Shown here in pieces: positions 21,409-32,770 of a stretch of DNA of 64,000 nucleotides. A program made the translations under genes and the position numbers. The stretch covers positions 97,819,700-97,883,699 of the forward strand of contig JBOZIK010000001.1 in NCBI GenBank assembly GCA_051453625.1, in the 5' to 3' direction. Origin of the DNA: Welwitschia mirabilis. Taxonomy: Eukaryota; Gnetophyta; Gnetopsida; Welwitschiales. A model generated the notes under the pieces. The model had not been told where the DNA came from and made no database searches. It saw nothing but the letters and a program-made list of their open reading frames with translations. Position 1 is the first letter of the stretch. Every line of letters starts with the position of its first letter.

Positions 21409-23300
21409 CTAATTAGTCTTTCTTTTCTTTTTAGGTTGTGAGACATGTAAAAATTATTTGCAAGTTCATCTACTCACATCAACATGTTCATCATTTTCTT
21501 TTTGCAATTTTCAAAAGACAATGAAATCATTAGACTTTATACAACAAGGTTTGCCACTAATTTTATTCTATTGGATTCCTTGTTCAAAGAGAAAAGTGCT
21601 TTGATGAACATATTTCTTAGTGAAGAATGGAGGGATTCTAAAAAATTCCATAGGATAAGGCAACTTCATTTAGTCAAAGCTTCCAAAGAACCCTTTTTTT
21701 ATGAAACACATTTTTGGTTTGGTGTGGAGAATATTATACGTGTAAGTAATACCAATTTCCAACATCGTACTTTTCAATTTTTCTTATTTACAATTAACAT
21801 AATAAGTAAGTTGATGCCTTTTTTTTATTGTGTTTCTTTAGATCATTAAACTGTTTCTCTAGATCATTAAACCCTTAGTCAAGGTATTACACACATAGAT
21901 AGTGAGAGACCTTCTATGGGCTTCATTTATGATCCCATGGGTAAGGCCAAAAGTCAAGTTGATATTTATATGCTTGCAAGCAAGCAAGATTTAGACTGGT
22001 CATACATATTCTCTCTCATATGAAACGGATGAAATGAACATTTGCATACAGATTTAGATGCTACAACACATGTTTTAAATCCAAAGTTTGGTTTTGGAAA
22101 ATCATTTCTACATGATCCTTATTTTGCCATAGGAATCATCCATGTTTTTCAAAAGATGGTAACAAATCCACAAAAGTTATTACAACTCATCAATGAGCTA
22201 AATAGCTATTAAAAAAAAGATTGCCCAACATTCATGATGACCTCAAGTGAATTATGAGTCAATGAATGCACACCAGATACCCTTTATGTGTTTACTATTA
22301 ACATATTGTACTTGTGCTTAGTAATTTTTTACTTTAGCTGTGTTCTTATAGTATTCTTCTCCAACTTTTACTTATTTTACTTTGTTTTGTGGACTATATT
22401 GTAGTTCTAGATGATTGGTGGCTTGGTTTTGGAACANNNNNNNNNNNNNNNNNNNNNNNNNNNNNNNNNNNNNNNNNNNNNNNNNNNNNNNNNNNNNNNN
22501 NNNNNNNNNNNNNNNNNNNNNNNNNNNNNNNNNNNNNNNNNNNNNNNNNNNNNNNNNNNNNNCTTAATTATTATTGTTTTCATGTTGATGTAGGATGTGA
22601 AAGGAATTGGAGTGTATTTGAACACATCCATTCTAAAAACACGTAATAGGCTCACTGCAGAGAAATTAATGATCTTGTATTTGTGCATTACAATCTAAAG
22701 TTAATACACAAAGATATCTTGAGGGCTACTAGCACTATTAATAACATTGAGCATGAGGATGTGGACTTTGAAAATGTTCATGCTTCTAAGCCTCTTTATG
22801 ATTGGGTTCTTGCCCCTATTGATGATGATCCACATGCACATGTACATGCACTTATGACTGATGGAGTTTTTATTTCCCATGCATGTGCACAGGAGGAAGT
22901 AGAGGAAGGAGAATTTCTTCCAGAGGATGATCCTCTTGCTTTTCCTCTTCTTGATACACCTCTAGTTCAGACTACAACATCTCGTCCACAAATGCCACTC
23001 TTCACAACCCACATATGTTGGCTCTGAGGGCATGGATAGTAATGATGATTTTTCATATGATGATTATTACAATGAGGAGAAGGAGGAAGAGATGGATAGA
23101 GATGCAAAGATTACTCCTACCCATGATGATTAATTCACTTAGGAGGAGCTTTTACAACTTGAACAGGAGGCACAACAATTTGCCACTACAAGAGAAGAGA
23201 CTCCTCAAGCACTAAGAGAGATGCAAACATACAGAAAAAAGCTAAAATCCATAAGAGGGAGGGGTGATGCATCTAGCAGTGGCACAAAATGATGGAATAA

Positions 23301-24600
23301 ACATGTTGATGTTAATTGAATTTTGTAGTGAACTTGTAATTTGTAATGACACTTGATGATCTATTTGTTATAAACTTATACATTGCTTTGAGTAATTTAG
23401 TGTTGCACATTATTATGCAATGAGGGAAATGGATAATGGTTATTATAATTTTTAATGCTTTTAGAGCTTTATCTTTCTATATGAGAATGGGTTTCTAGTT
23501 ATTTATGCACATTAAATGAATATTTGAATTGCTTATTTTTATCTCTTTTTAGTTTTATGTTGCTTTTAAGTCTTGTAGATAACAAATTTCCTTTAATATT
23601 TAAATAAAAACACCTACTAACATTTTGCGCCAATTGACATAAATTAATTGCCAACATTTTCATTATTGGGCAAAGCCTATATTTAGAGATCATTACAATT
23701 TTGAAGATAGAGTTTACACTACATTGAAGGAAAATCAAATAAAACATGGAAATTATTGAATCTAATGAACATGACAAAATTCATACAGCTAGATCCTATT
23801 CATCAAATAGCAAACAAGACATACGATGACTTAATCATCAAATTTTGAATCAACAAAATATAGAAGTACATAATAAACTCATTTTCCACCTTAGAAAGAA
23901 AAGGTATCCTATAGTATAAATTTTAAAACTAACATAAAAATGTAGGTTTCTATGAATAAGCATTTTCCTTCTAATTTTATTTTAGCTCAATTAATATTGC
24001 ACCTACCAAAAAATCCATGAAAGTAGTTTGAAATATAGTAAACTATATAAAGAGAAATTGGAGCATGAGTTATAATTCAACTGTCACTTGACTATGATTA
24101 TTCTTTATTCAACTCATATTTCCATACAATTATGATAGAAAATTAGTAAGCATTAATAATTAAGTTATCTAAAAAGATAAGAAATAGTAGCAACAAAATG
24201 GTTTTTAATTTATTCCAAAATCAATTAATAATCTATACCATAAAAATAAAAAAACAAGCCTTCATACATTTGCATACAAATCAAATGCTCTTTCATACAC
24301 TGGGGTTTAATGTCCATATGGATACCCTATGATTTGTTTGCTTATTCCTAGTCCTCCATGTTTCCTTCCTTTTTCTTTAGTTTTTGGCAAATAATTTCTA
24401 TCTTTCTTTTATAGTTTTCCTCCATCAAAAGGCCCTAAAATTAAAACTATAACAAATAATTTTACTAACACATAAAAATACATGTATAAATAAACCCTAT
24501 TAAAAACAAGTGACATGTATTTTTACTGCTTGTTAAGGTGTTAAAAATTTAATGGACACAACTATGCCTTGACAATTGTTAAAATTTATAATCGTTGAAC
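23301..24600. other. no gene recognised
   Basis: AT-rich, presumably including the 3' end of the hAT element. No terminal inverted repeat identified. Confidence 0.4.
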
Positions 24601-25950
24601 TTATAACCCCATGGTCAAGGCCCAAGTAGCAATCCTAAATCTGTAAAACAAGGGTAGTCTATTGTAATATAAGAAATCACAATCTATTATAGTATCAGCA
24701 ATGTCAATTGTCACTCCTCCATAAGAATTGCTAGGGAATTTTAGAGCTCCAAGGGATTTAGGTTTCTTAATTCAGGTATGTTTGAGGGGAATTGGAAAAG
24801 GATTAAGAGTATTAATATTGAAAAACTTCTTCTCCTAGGAACTAATAATAATAGTTCATAAGATAAACTATCAAGCAAGCCCAAGCTATAATTAAAATAT
24901 TGTGCTAAGCACAAAAGTGTTTCATGTGTAAGGTATGAACTTTAATCAAGATCTGATGGAAGGAATGGATTTGAAGATTTAGTATATCCATTTGCTATAA
25001 ACAACATGATTAATTGTTACAATAGAAATTGTTTACTTCACATGAAGTCATCCATTGCATAGTGTATAGCAAAGAAGGCTTAGATCCATTTGAATAACCT
25101 TCCTTTCTTCATGTCCTATCCTGTTTGTTAGCCTTTTTGACTCTAGCTATTTTCTGATTTATAAAAAAATCAATAGCTTTGTCCTTGCATCCTTCTATAT
25201 TTAGAGAATCACTATCACACACAAATCTAAGGATTTCACTAATTAGGATAGAAGAGGTAGGTTCTTGGTGTTCCCTCTTGCATCTTTTATTAGATTGAAG
25301 AGGAACGTACATAATTTAAACCTCTTTCCATTTTGAATTATAGAAATTAAAGTTAAGAAGAAGAATAAGCATTTGATACATGAGAAGAATGAGAATTTCT
25401 AATAATAAACCTAAAGGCAATTGATTTCTAAACCAAAAATGAAATGGCAAGGTCCCTTCTCTATTAAGAGGATACTCAACATCTAATCCACCACATAGCT
25501 TTGCTAAATATTTTTGTAAATTGTAGGGATGATAAGTGTTATTGGGGTTGGTAAAGTGATCTTAAAATTAGGATTAAACTAATGGAAATTTGTACTTTCT
25601 TTACCCTTGTGGAGAGCTTCCAAGAGCTTCCTCCTCCTTTTTCTCTTTCATCTTCTCCTTCCTCTTTAGAATCTTCATCATGCACAACATATAATTTCTA
25701 TAAAAGTTTCTTGAAGGACACTTTTCCATTCTCTTTCTTCAGTTTTTTGTAAGTAGGCTAAGGAACATTATTGTACCAATTATTGAAATTAACCTTATTT
25801 TTGAAATCTCATTACCACTTAGACATTGTAGGTTAGATAGGATGCAAGCAGGTGAAAAGTGATAGCAGCATTGAGGAGACAGATGGTGGTGCTAATGTAT
25901 TTGTAGGGATAGTGAACAAGAAAAAAACAATAGCACAAGATGCTTTTCTT
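24600..25950 (-). pseudogene. coding remnant of an unrecognised repeated family, copy 1
   Basis: I do not recognise this family. On the minus strand a start at 25826 (MSKW) leads into FNNWYNNVP, then KKLKKENGKVSFKKLL, KLYVVHDEDSKEEGEDEREK and SSWKLSTRVKKVQISI. After a frame change comes KYLAKLCGGLDVEYPLNREG and PFHFWFRNQLPLGLLLEILI (about 25530-25390). A third open stretch (25312-25109, 67 codons) contains ILISEILRFVCDSDSLNIEG, followed by lysine-rich sequence. A fourth, at 24770-24607, reads KSLGALKFPSNSYGGVTIDI and onward for about 55 codons without a stop. An acidic middle, basic patches and Trp/Pro-rich segments look protein-coding, broken by stops and frame changes. A homologous copy lies at 45450-46560. 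It is probably a transposon ORF, given the repetition. Confidence 0.55.
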
Positions 25951-26266
25951 CAATAAATAACTAATCATCAATGATTAGTTCAATCCTTTGTGCTTGTTTT
26001 TAATTCTTGCTATTTGATTGTTCATGATTCTATGCTACCTTTCTTAATTTGAGGATGTGTTTAACATGTGATAAAAATTATTATGCTTTATCTTATTATA
26101 ATTTAACATTCAATATGAGATTGTAGCCATCATTTCATTTATATAATCATTTGAACATAATAATAAAATCATGATAGATTGTAACAATCTTAAAAAATTA
26201 ACATACATTAATTTATGATTTATTATCCATACACAATCCTTGAATAAATCCTTTATCAATATAATA
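25951..26266. other. no gene recognised
   Basis: AT-rich. A short minus-strand frame here (26334-26110) shows no family motif. Confidence 0.4.
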
Positions 26267-26640
26267 CAATTAAATTTTCTTATCCTAAGCAAAATTGATG
26301 TGCTCACTTTGAAGGCACCATTATTAGATATCAATCTAGCACTAGAAATTTAGGTTACACTACAAGCAAATATATGATATCATATTATCAACTGAGAATG
26401 ACATCATCACATGATGCAAAGTATTTTGCAAGTACAATTAAATTTTCTTCTTTTCCTAACCTCTATTCCTTACTTTTTTTATATTATTTTGTTCTTAAGT
26501 AGGGTGGATGTGCTCACTTTGAAAGAATCATTATTAGATAGTAATCTAGTACTGTAAATGTTGGTTACACTATATGCAATTATATGACATCATATTATCA
26601 CATGAGAATGATATCATCACATGATGTGAAGTATTTCCTT
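26267..26640. repeat. diverged direct duplication, period about 215-220 bp
   Basis: The block GTGCTCACTTTGAA...CATTATTAGATA...GGTTACACTA...ATCATATTATCA...ATGACATCATCACATGATG at about 26267-26420 recurs at about 26485-26637, in the same order and with scattered substitutions. Confidence 0.8.
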
Positions 26641-27165
26641 GTTAGATTGAATGACAATACATGTAACATGCATTAATATATACGATAATTTAAAGGAACA
26701 TTATGAAGTAATGGATATGTGTTGAGATACTACTTCATGCTTATGTGTGTAAATATTTTACGTAATTATACATATGCAATTGCTTTCTGCATAGAACATC
26801 CTGTATTTTAAATACTTGACAAATTTTAATGTATTTTCTACACCTTGAAAATCGATGTTCAACATATGTCCATGAGTTTTTATTTTTTATTTTAATGATG
26901 AAACAATATTCCTTAATTAAGAATGGATATGCCTTAGGTACCAAGGAAAAGGATAGTAGTTTTAAAAATTAAATCAAGGTTATCATTTATAATATAAAGG
27001 AATCTTAGTTATTCTTCTTCAATAAGAAATGAAGGGGATTTCAAATACTTGATGTTAATTATTTTATACCAAATGAAACATTGCTTTAGAATAGTTTGTA
27101 GAAGGCTTTAAAGAAGATAAATATTTAATGAATACTTCTTTTCTTAAGCACTTGAAGTGATTATT
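26641..27165. other. no gene recognised
   Basis: AT-rich, no supported feature. Confidence 0.4.
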
Positions 27166-27945
27166 TGTTACATCTAGATTTTCCTAAGCTTTGGAAAACT
27201 TCCTGGTTAGTTAGCTAAATAATTAAATGTTGGAAGATTTTCCAATAATAAATAAGTCTAGTTGCTAATTATTTAAAATAATAAAAAATTATAATAGTAA
27301 TAGTAAAACTAAGTATTTTCATGTTTATTTATTTTAGAAATTTATTAAAAGATTATCTTATAGTTAGTACTTTTAGTAAATTAATTAAAATACTGAATTA
27401 ATTGTAGAATTTACTATTACTTATGCATGTTTTTCTATTCTTACAATTTGGAATTAGATTACTTGACTTAGTTTGAAAATTAACTAAAATTTTGATGTAA
27501 GTTTCTTTTAATTGTATCTTGTATATGAAATAGCAATTGTATGTGCTCTGAAGTTTTTACTCATGTTATTTGTTTGATGCAATTAAACTTATTGAGCACT
27601 GTTATTATATTATTTTTTACACCCCATGACTAGGCTTGGAAAGAATGGGTTAGGGGAACCCAAATTACCTATAGGCACTTAACCTTTACTGTTAGTTTTT
27701 TAAATACTTGAGTCCCTTAGCTATTAGAGTCATAGATGCATACCTTGTGATTGTGAACATGTTAGAGCCTTGAAAATGATCAGTAGTACTTGAAGATTTA
27801 GCTTAGAATAGGTATGGTTAACAACCCTTCTTGTATTCCTTGTATGGATGTAGTTGTTTCTTGTATTATCTTGCATGTCTAAAATTGTTTGCTATTAAAA
27901 GTTGCAGAATCTTGAAGCTTTTCTTTAATACCTTGTGTGAATCAT
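27166..27945 (+). repeat. LTR-like repeat, same family as 53990-54802
   Basis: Starts TGTTACATCTAGATTTTCC. It parallels 53990-54802 over nearly its full length with the same order of blocks: AATAATTAAATGTT, AATAAATAAGTCTAGTTG, TACAATTTGGAATT..GATTACTTGACTTA, TTTACACCC, GGAAAG.A.GGGTTA.GGGAACC, TTAGAGTCATAGAT, TATTATCTTGC. The end near 27945 is inferred from loss of similarity. No matching second LTR with coding sequence was found nearby, so it may be a solo LTR. Flanking 5-bp duplications were not convincing. Confidence 0.75.
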
Positions 27946-29239
27946 CTAGTGGTCTATAGAATCTATGCTTATTATGTGTCTTTATGTCATATTTTTTAAG
28001 GATCTTGTACAAACTATGGAGTCTTCACCTATCGTTTTGATGATATTCTTGATTGATCCTTATTGTTAGCCTTGAACAAGCTCTTCTTGTTAGCCTATTG
28101 TGAACCATAATGTAAATATCTTGTGTTGACCATCGACTTGTATCGTGATAAATTATGAGAACTAAAATTGGTCAGGGTAGCTAGTTGTTTGAACTTCAGG
28201 GAGTGATACTCTCTGATGTGAGTTCAAAGGTCACTCCTAGAGTAAAAGGAAGAAATGTGCACAAAATCTTATGATATGTATACCCCTTCTGGTTCATGTG
28301 AAACAGACTCCAGGAATTTGTTAGGGAACAATAATAAATGAGATAATGTTAAACTAATACTGAGATCTTGGTCATGCCTTAGATGTCTTATTTTCCTTAA
28401 CCTTGTTCTTGCTAACCCTATTTCTACCCATTCCTTGCCTTGGTTTATACTGGACATTGTGATGGATGCGGTTCTCACACCATACATGTATGTGTAGGAC
28501 CTATTGCAAAAGATGATACTAAAAAGAATTAAAGGTTGTAATGTAAACAGGGTGTCATCTACATGTTTGCTTTAGTTATCTACATTGTTATGTTTTAGTA
28601 GTTATATTTGAAAGAGACTCTATGTATATGGGAGATATGTACTACCCACTTGATTGATATGATGATGTCAGTTGTTATATGCCATTTATGCTATGATTTG
28701 ATTGCAAATAAATATTTTATGACTTTCTTAAAAATTGCAAATATGTGTATGATTACTTGTCCTTCATGAAAATATTATAAACATTCCTGATATTATTTTC
28801 TCTTTTCTTACAAGACTTACTTTATATATATAAAATATATTTGTTTTATAGATTTATTATTTGTGATACATAAATTAAGTCATAAATTGTTTATTTACAC
28901 TAACTAGCTGTTAAAGCCATAACTTATTGTTTAATGTACGAATATTCTTAAGTGTACTCTTAGCATAAACAATAAACTTAAATAGTCCTTTGATAAGAAG
29001 GTTNNNNNNNNNNTCAAAGCCCTTAATTGTAAATTTTATGCTTCACCTTCCTCGTAAAAGAATTTATCACTTGCAATAAATAAATTACAAGCATGGAAAA
29101 ACTAAAGGACTTTTAAAATTACGCTTAAAGTAAAATTATCCTTAAAGGTGTGTGTCAAAAGTGGGAGCTCATTAAGTAATTGTTATAATATTAAAGGTCT
29201 CTTTATGTTGATACCATCGTAATGTCTTAAATATTAAAA
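27946..29239. other. no gene recognised
   Basis: AT-rich, with a 10-N gap at 29004-29013. No supported feature. Confidence 0.4.
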
Positions 29240-29965
29240 GCAAACTCTATTAGAAATTGCCGCTGCTAATCCTCCAGATTATTGTATACCCTCCACCTTG
29301 CTAAGTAAAATAATGAAGAAGCTAAACTGCCTCCCCAGTCCTATTAAATTTATGTACTACATGCATTAAGAAAATGACACGTGGCATACAATTTGAAACT
29401 TATGGTGTGCATTGCATTTGTACATCTTATTTAATATGAGATATCAGGCTGTTTAGCCCACTCTGTAAAATAATATTAAAATAAAAAGAACAAGTGGTCA
29501 CCTTCTCTTTCTGTGCATCTCTGTGACGCGTGCAACATGATAGCCACTTGCCCTTGCCTTATTCTCTCTTCCGCACATGACATGTAAGCTTGTCAACAGT
29601 CACGAATCATCTTGCCATACCATCAGCTGTCGATACGTCTTGTTATTGATTTCACTTGGACATTATCATAAGACACCGATAACATGGATGGTGGTTGAGC
29701 ATGGATGCCGTAAGCCCAAATCACGCACTGCACAGAGCGGGTTAAACAACCTTCTATCTCTTATTCAATGAGGTGTACAAGTGAAATGAACACGACAATT
29801 CTGACATGTGCATGCCATGTGTCATCGCCCAAACACACGCAGTACACAAATTTAATACGACTGGGAGGCTGTTTAGCTTCTTCGCACATTGCACTATTCA
29901 CCGCTTTGCTTTCTGTTGGAAGCCCCACTCGGCCTTGTAAGTTGTTACTAAGAAAACTAAACTAG
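29240..29965. other. locally GC-richer patch with G-box and internal duplication
   Basis: From about 29510 to 29960 the sequence has clearly more G and C than its flanks, including GACGCGTGC, several CACG/CGTG cores and few long A/T runs. A 12-bp ABRE/G-box-like TGACACGTGGCA is at 29375-29386. The phrase AGGCTGTTTAGC occurs at about 29447 and 29872, each preceded by a TTTAATA-containing segment, suggesting a diverged duplication of about 425 bp. Two modest plus-strand ORFs (29577-29771, 29768-29965) have no recognisable domain. It could be regulatory, low-copy DNA or the end of an unknown element. Confidence 0.4.
29375..29386. promoter_or_regulatory. G-box/ABRE-like motif TGACACGTGGCA
   Basis: The CACGTG core (29378-29383) in the extended ACACGTGGC context is bound by plant bZIP/bHLH factors. 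No linked transcription unit could be shown, so a functional role is only possible. Confidence 0.3.
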
Positions 29966-31214
29966 GCTACACTCTAATTACACTCAACAAAACTTAACAC
30001 CATTTTTTCTTCCTTCCTAATACCCCTATGATAACAAATATTATGGCCAGAAATAATATCGTGGTGTTATTCTTAATAATCTTATTTAAGATTAGAGATA
30101 TTCTAAATTTGCTATGGTAGTTTCAACTATAGTATAATGATTCTACTAGTAAATCTTTTGTTTTATAACTAGGATTTTTAGAAGTGGATGTTACATTATT
30201 AATATAAAGAAATTCCCAGGAAGTATACATGAAGAAAATCACAAAGATCAATATCATCTTTCTAACCTAAACAGTATATTATTATCATCTCAATGTGTTA
30301 TTTATTAAAAACATTGAATCACATTGGATTGCAAAATAAAACTCACAACATTAGAATACTATCACCATTATTTAAGGATTAATCATATAACAATGTAATA
30401 TTAAATAATGAAGGCATAATAGATTTTTAAAAGAGTGATATACCAACTTAACCTATAAAAGTGAAGTTAAGAGAGAATAAAAACATAAAGAAAATGGTAT
30501 TGTACTAAAATGATAATAACAATCTTTATTACAACAATATAATAACTGTAACTATCCAATAACAACTATAAAATTACTAGGGCATGATCCCATATTAATA
30601 CTCCTAAAGTACAGTTCTCCCATTAGAGCATTATTAGAATTTCATCTTTAACCTTTTTCAATCATTAAATATTATTTTGATAGCATATAAATGTTTACAT
30701 TTATTACCATAATTATTATCTTACAAACTAAAACTAGGATCATAGGAACCAAGACCCGCACTTAAGCTTAGAAGATCATAATTATAATTGAAGATCAAAA
30801 TACAATCGACACACTCATAATAACAATTGAAAAATAAATATTTTGGAGGAAATCAAAGTGTCTAAAGAAAAATATCAACCTAAACTAATGTGTCTTAGAA
30901 GATCTTAAACCCGAAAGAGTCAATCATCTAATAAAATTTCTTATGTTGAGTTAACAGGACTTAATGCTTCTTACTCCTAATTCATTTTTGAAATTTTGAT
31001 AATCTGGGTTATAAGAATTAAAGATTAGAAACATTCTTTTCCTTTTTCCCTGAAAAATTAAGATTTTCACTCCATTTGGAGTTGTAAGCTTTGGGAAATG
31101 GGCTTTCTTTTTTAGACATGTTGATTATATAGAATTATTCTACTACAATTTCTTGAAACTTTGGAATAGGTAAAGAATTCTTTTGTCTTATGCATGAAAC
31201 TCCTACATACGACA
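29966..31214. other. no gene recognised
   Basis: Very AT-rich, no supported feature. Confidence 0.45.
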
Positions 31215-31570
31215 CATATTTAAGTGGGATGAGATTTTCTAATTTTGAAAGTATTAATTTTCTTTGCAAGTTCCTCAAGTTTTTGGCTTACTTCATGGAA
31301 AGTACATATATATAAAAGCTAAAAAGTTTAGTTCTTATTTTCTTTTGTGATTAAAATGGGTGTTTCTCATTCCTAGAATTTTCTCCCTAATTTTCATAGT
31401 TTCAAGTTTCCTTGTAACTTACTCAAATTTTTGTGTTATTTCATGGAAATCATCTATATTTCAGAAATCAAAACTTTTGATTACTTTCTTTCAGTTATGA
31501 CTAAGGTTGGTGTTTTTCATTTCCTAAAATTTTTATCCATTTTTAAAATAAATTTTGATGGTTCTTATAT
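31215..31570. repeat. diverged tandem duplication, about 170-180 bp unit
   Basis: CAAGTT(T)CCT..AA.TTTTTG followed by CATGGAAA.T and then GG.TGTTT.TCATT occurs at about 31265-31375 and again at about 31405-31530. Confidence 0.65.
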
Positions 31571-31674
31571 CCTTTTTTCTAAGAATCTTCCACATGTCAT
31601 CATCTCTAAGAGTTGCCTACTTTGTGTTATCAACTCATTATGGAAAAATTGAATTAACCTACCCTTTTCAGACC

Positions 31675-32530
31675 CATGTTGAGAACATTTATCATTAGAT
31701 TTCTAAATATACTGAAGCCATCATTAAATGTTCCATCATCTTTTCATCTATAATTCATAATTTTTTTCTATGGACTTGAGACTTATGTGTACAATAACTT
31801 TTTTTTCAAATAATGTTCACTTAAGTGCTTTCAAATTTGTGGTGGAAAAAAGTTATTGTTTAATCCTTTCTTTTAGTAAATAGTTGAAATTATACTTGCA
31901 TATGTAATTAAGGATATTTATTTTCTAAACCTTTGCATGTCATACGAAAGTTTGTCAAAAAGGGGGGTTTGAAAAAATGATTTTTAAAATTAGTTAGAAT
32001 GACTAAGCAACATGATAGTTGAGTTGTCAGGGATTGATGTTATTAGCTACTCTTACAACATTTTTAGAATTTGACATTGGTTATTAGCCATTTTTTGATG
32101 AAGCATTTTGTTATACTTTACTATTGGTAATTATCTTTTCATTTATAGTTCATATTTTCTCTTCTATGTGCTTGAGACTTGTGTGTAGAATAAAAACATT
32201 TTCAAGTAAGGGTCATTAAGTATTTTCAAATTTGTAATGGAAAGCAATTTCAAGAAAATGTACCACTATTTAATCAATAGTTGAAAGCAACTAAATTTGC
32301 ATCATCCTTCAAAATCATAAATGTAACTTTCATATTCTTGGACATGAAATTAAGGATATTTATTTTCTAAATCTCTAAATGTTGTAAGAAATTTTGTCAA
32401 AAAGGAGAATTTGAAAAAATGATTTTTCAAATTAGTTAGAAAGACTAGGTAAGATGATGATTGATTTTATCATGGATGAACATAATTAGGTACTCTTACA
32501 ACATTGTTAGAATTTTCCATTGGTAATTAC
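31675..32530. repeat. diverged tandem duplication, about 430 bp unit
   Basis: 31675-32105 and 32106-32530 share, in order, CTTTTCAT.TATA.TTCATA, TTGAGACTT.TGTGTA.AATAA, AATTAAGGATATTTATTTTC, TTTGTCAAAAAGG, TTTGAAAAAATGATTTTT, ATTAGTTAGAA.GACTA and TACTCTTACAACATT.TTAGAATTT. No coding sequence was recognised inside. Confidence 0.85.
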
Positions 32531-32559
32531 CCTTTTTTCTTTTTGGCCTAAAGTGTATA

Positions 32560-32770
32560 GATAGGTAGGTTGGTCTTTTGTATTGCACAATGCCTCATAG
32601 CACTTGAGCCTATCAATGTTTGAATGTACTCCCACTAACATGGGGACTTAACTATATATCCCCTGCACCCCCTCCTTCCTTCATCTCATTCCTAATGCTA
32701 ATGTGGAGGTTTAAAACTAAGAACCCCAAGTTTAGGGTGCCCTAACTCTGCCACTGTGGTAATTGGTTAG
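32560..32770 (-). mobile_element. probable tRNA-derived SINE
   Basis: The minus strand reads AGTGGCAGAGTTAGGGCACC (A-box-like), then GGGGTTCTTAGTTTTAAACC (B-box-like), then a body with GAGATGAAGG, TTAAGTCCCC and AGTGGGAGTAC. This layout resembles plant Au-like SINEs. It is GC-richer than its surroundings. Box sequences are degenerate and flanking duplications were not confirmed. Confidence 0.45.

Larger units (their letters stand above)
20086..23300 (+). pseudogene. hAT-family transposase gene (BED, DUF659, hAT dimerisation), degenerate
   Basis: Domains in order on the plus strand. (1) BED-type zinc finger from the ATG at 20086 (KAWQWYTSG, GFCGIRVFGGVKQLKYH, YKCP); the first zinc cysteine appears lost. 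(2) Ser/Gly-rich linker to about 20643 in a shifted frame. (3) DUF659/hAT catalytic region from 20715 (FKPPTYSKVRTKLLDEV, MCDGWEDKRGRTLLNFL, VVHCLDLVLQDIEKI, FYETHFWFGVENIIR). (4) C-terminal dimerisation region (WWLGFG; CERNWSVFEHIHSK; LNDLVFVHYNLKLIHKD). Three GT-AG introns are visible (21034-21156, 21301-21434, 21742-21841), and a fourth ends at 22593. Internal stops (one near 20980) and frameshifts make it a pseudogene. Gap 22437-22562 removes part of the last region. The acidic tail 22730-22960 is usual for plant members. Confidence 0.9.

Noticed and set aside
27166-28563. Extending the LTR copy to TCTACA at 28563
   Set aside because: Similarity to the 53990 copy ends near 27945, and the flanking 5-mers (TTATT and TGTTT) do not match.
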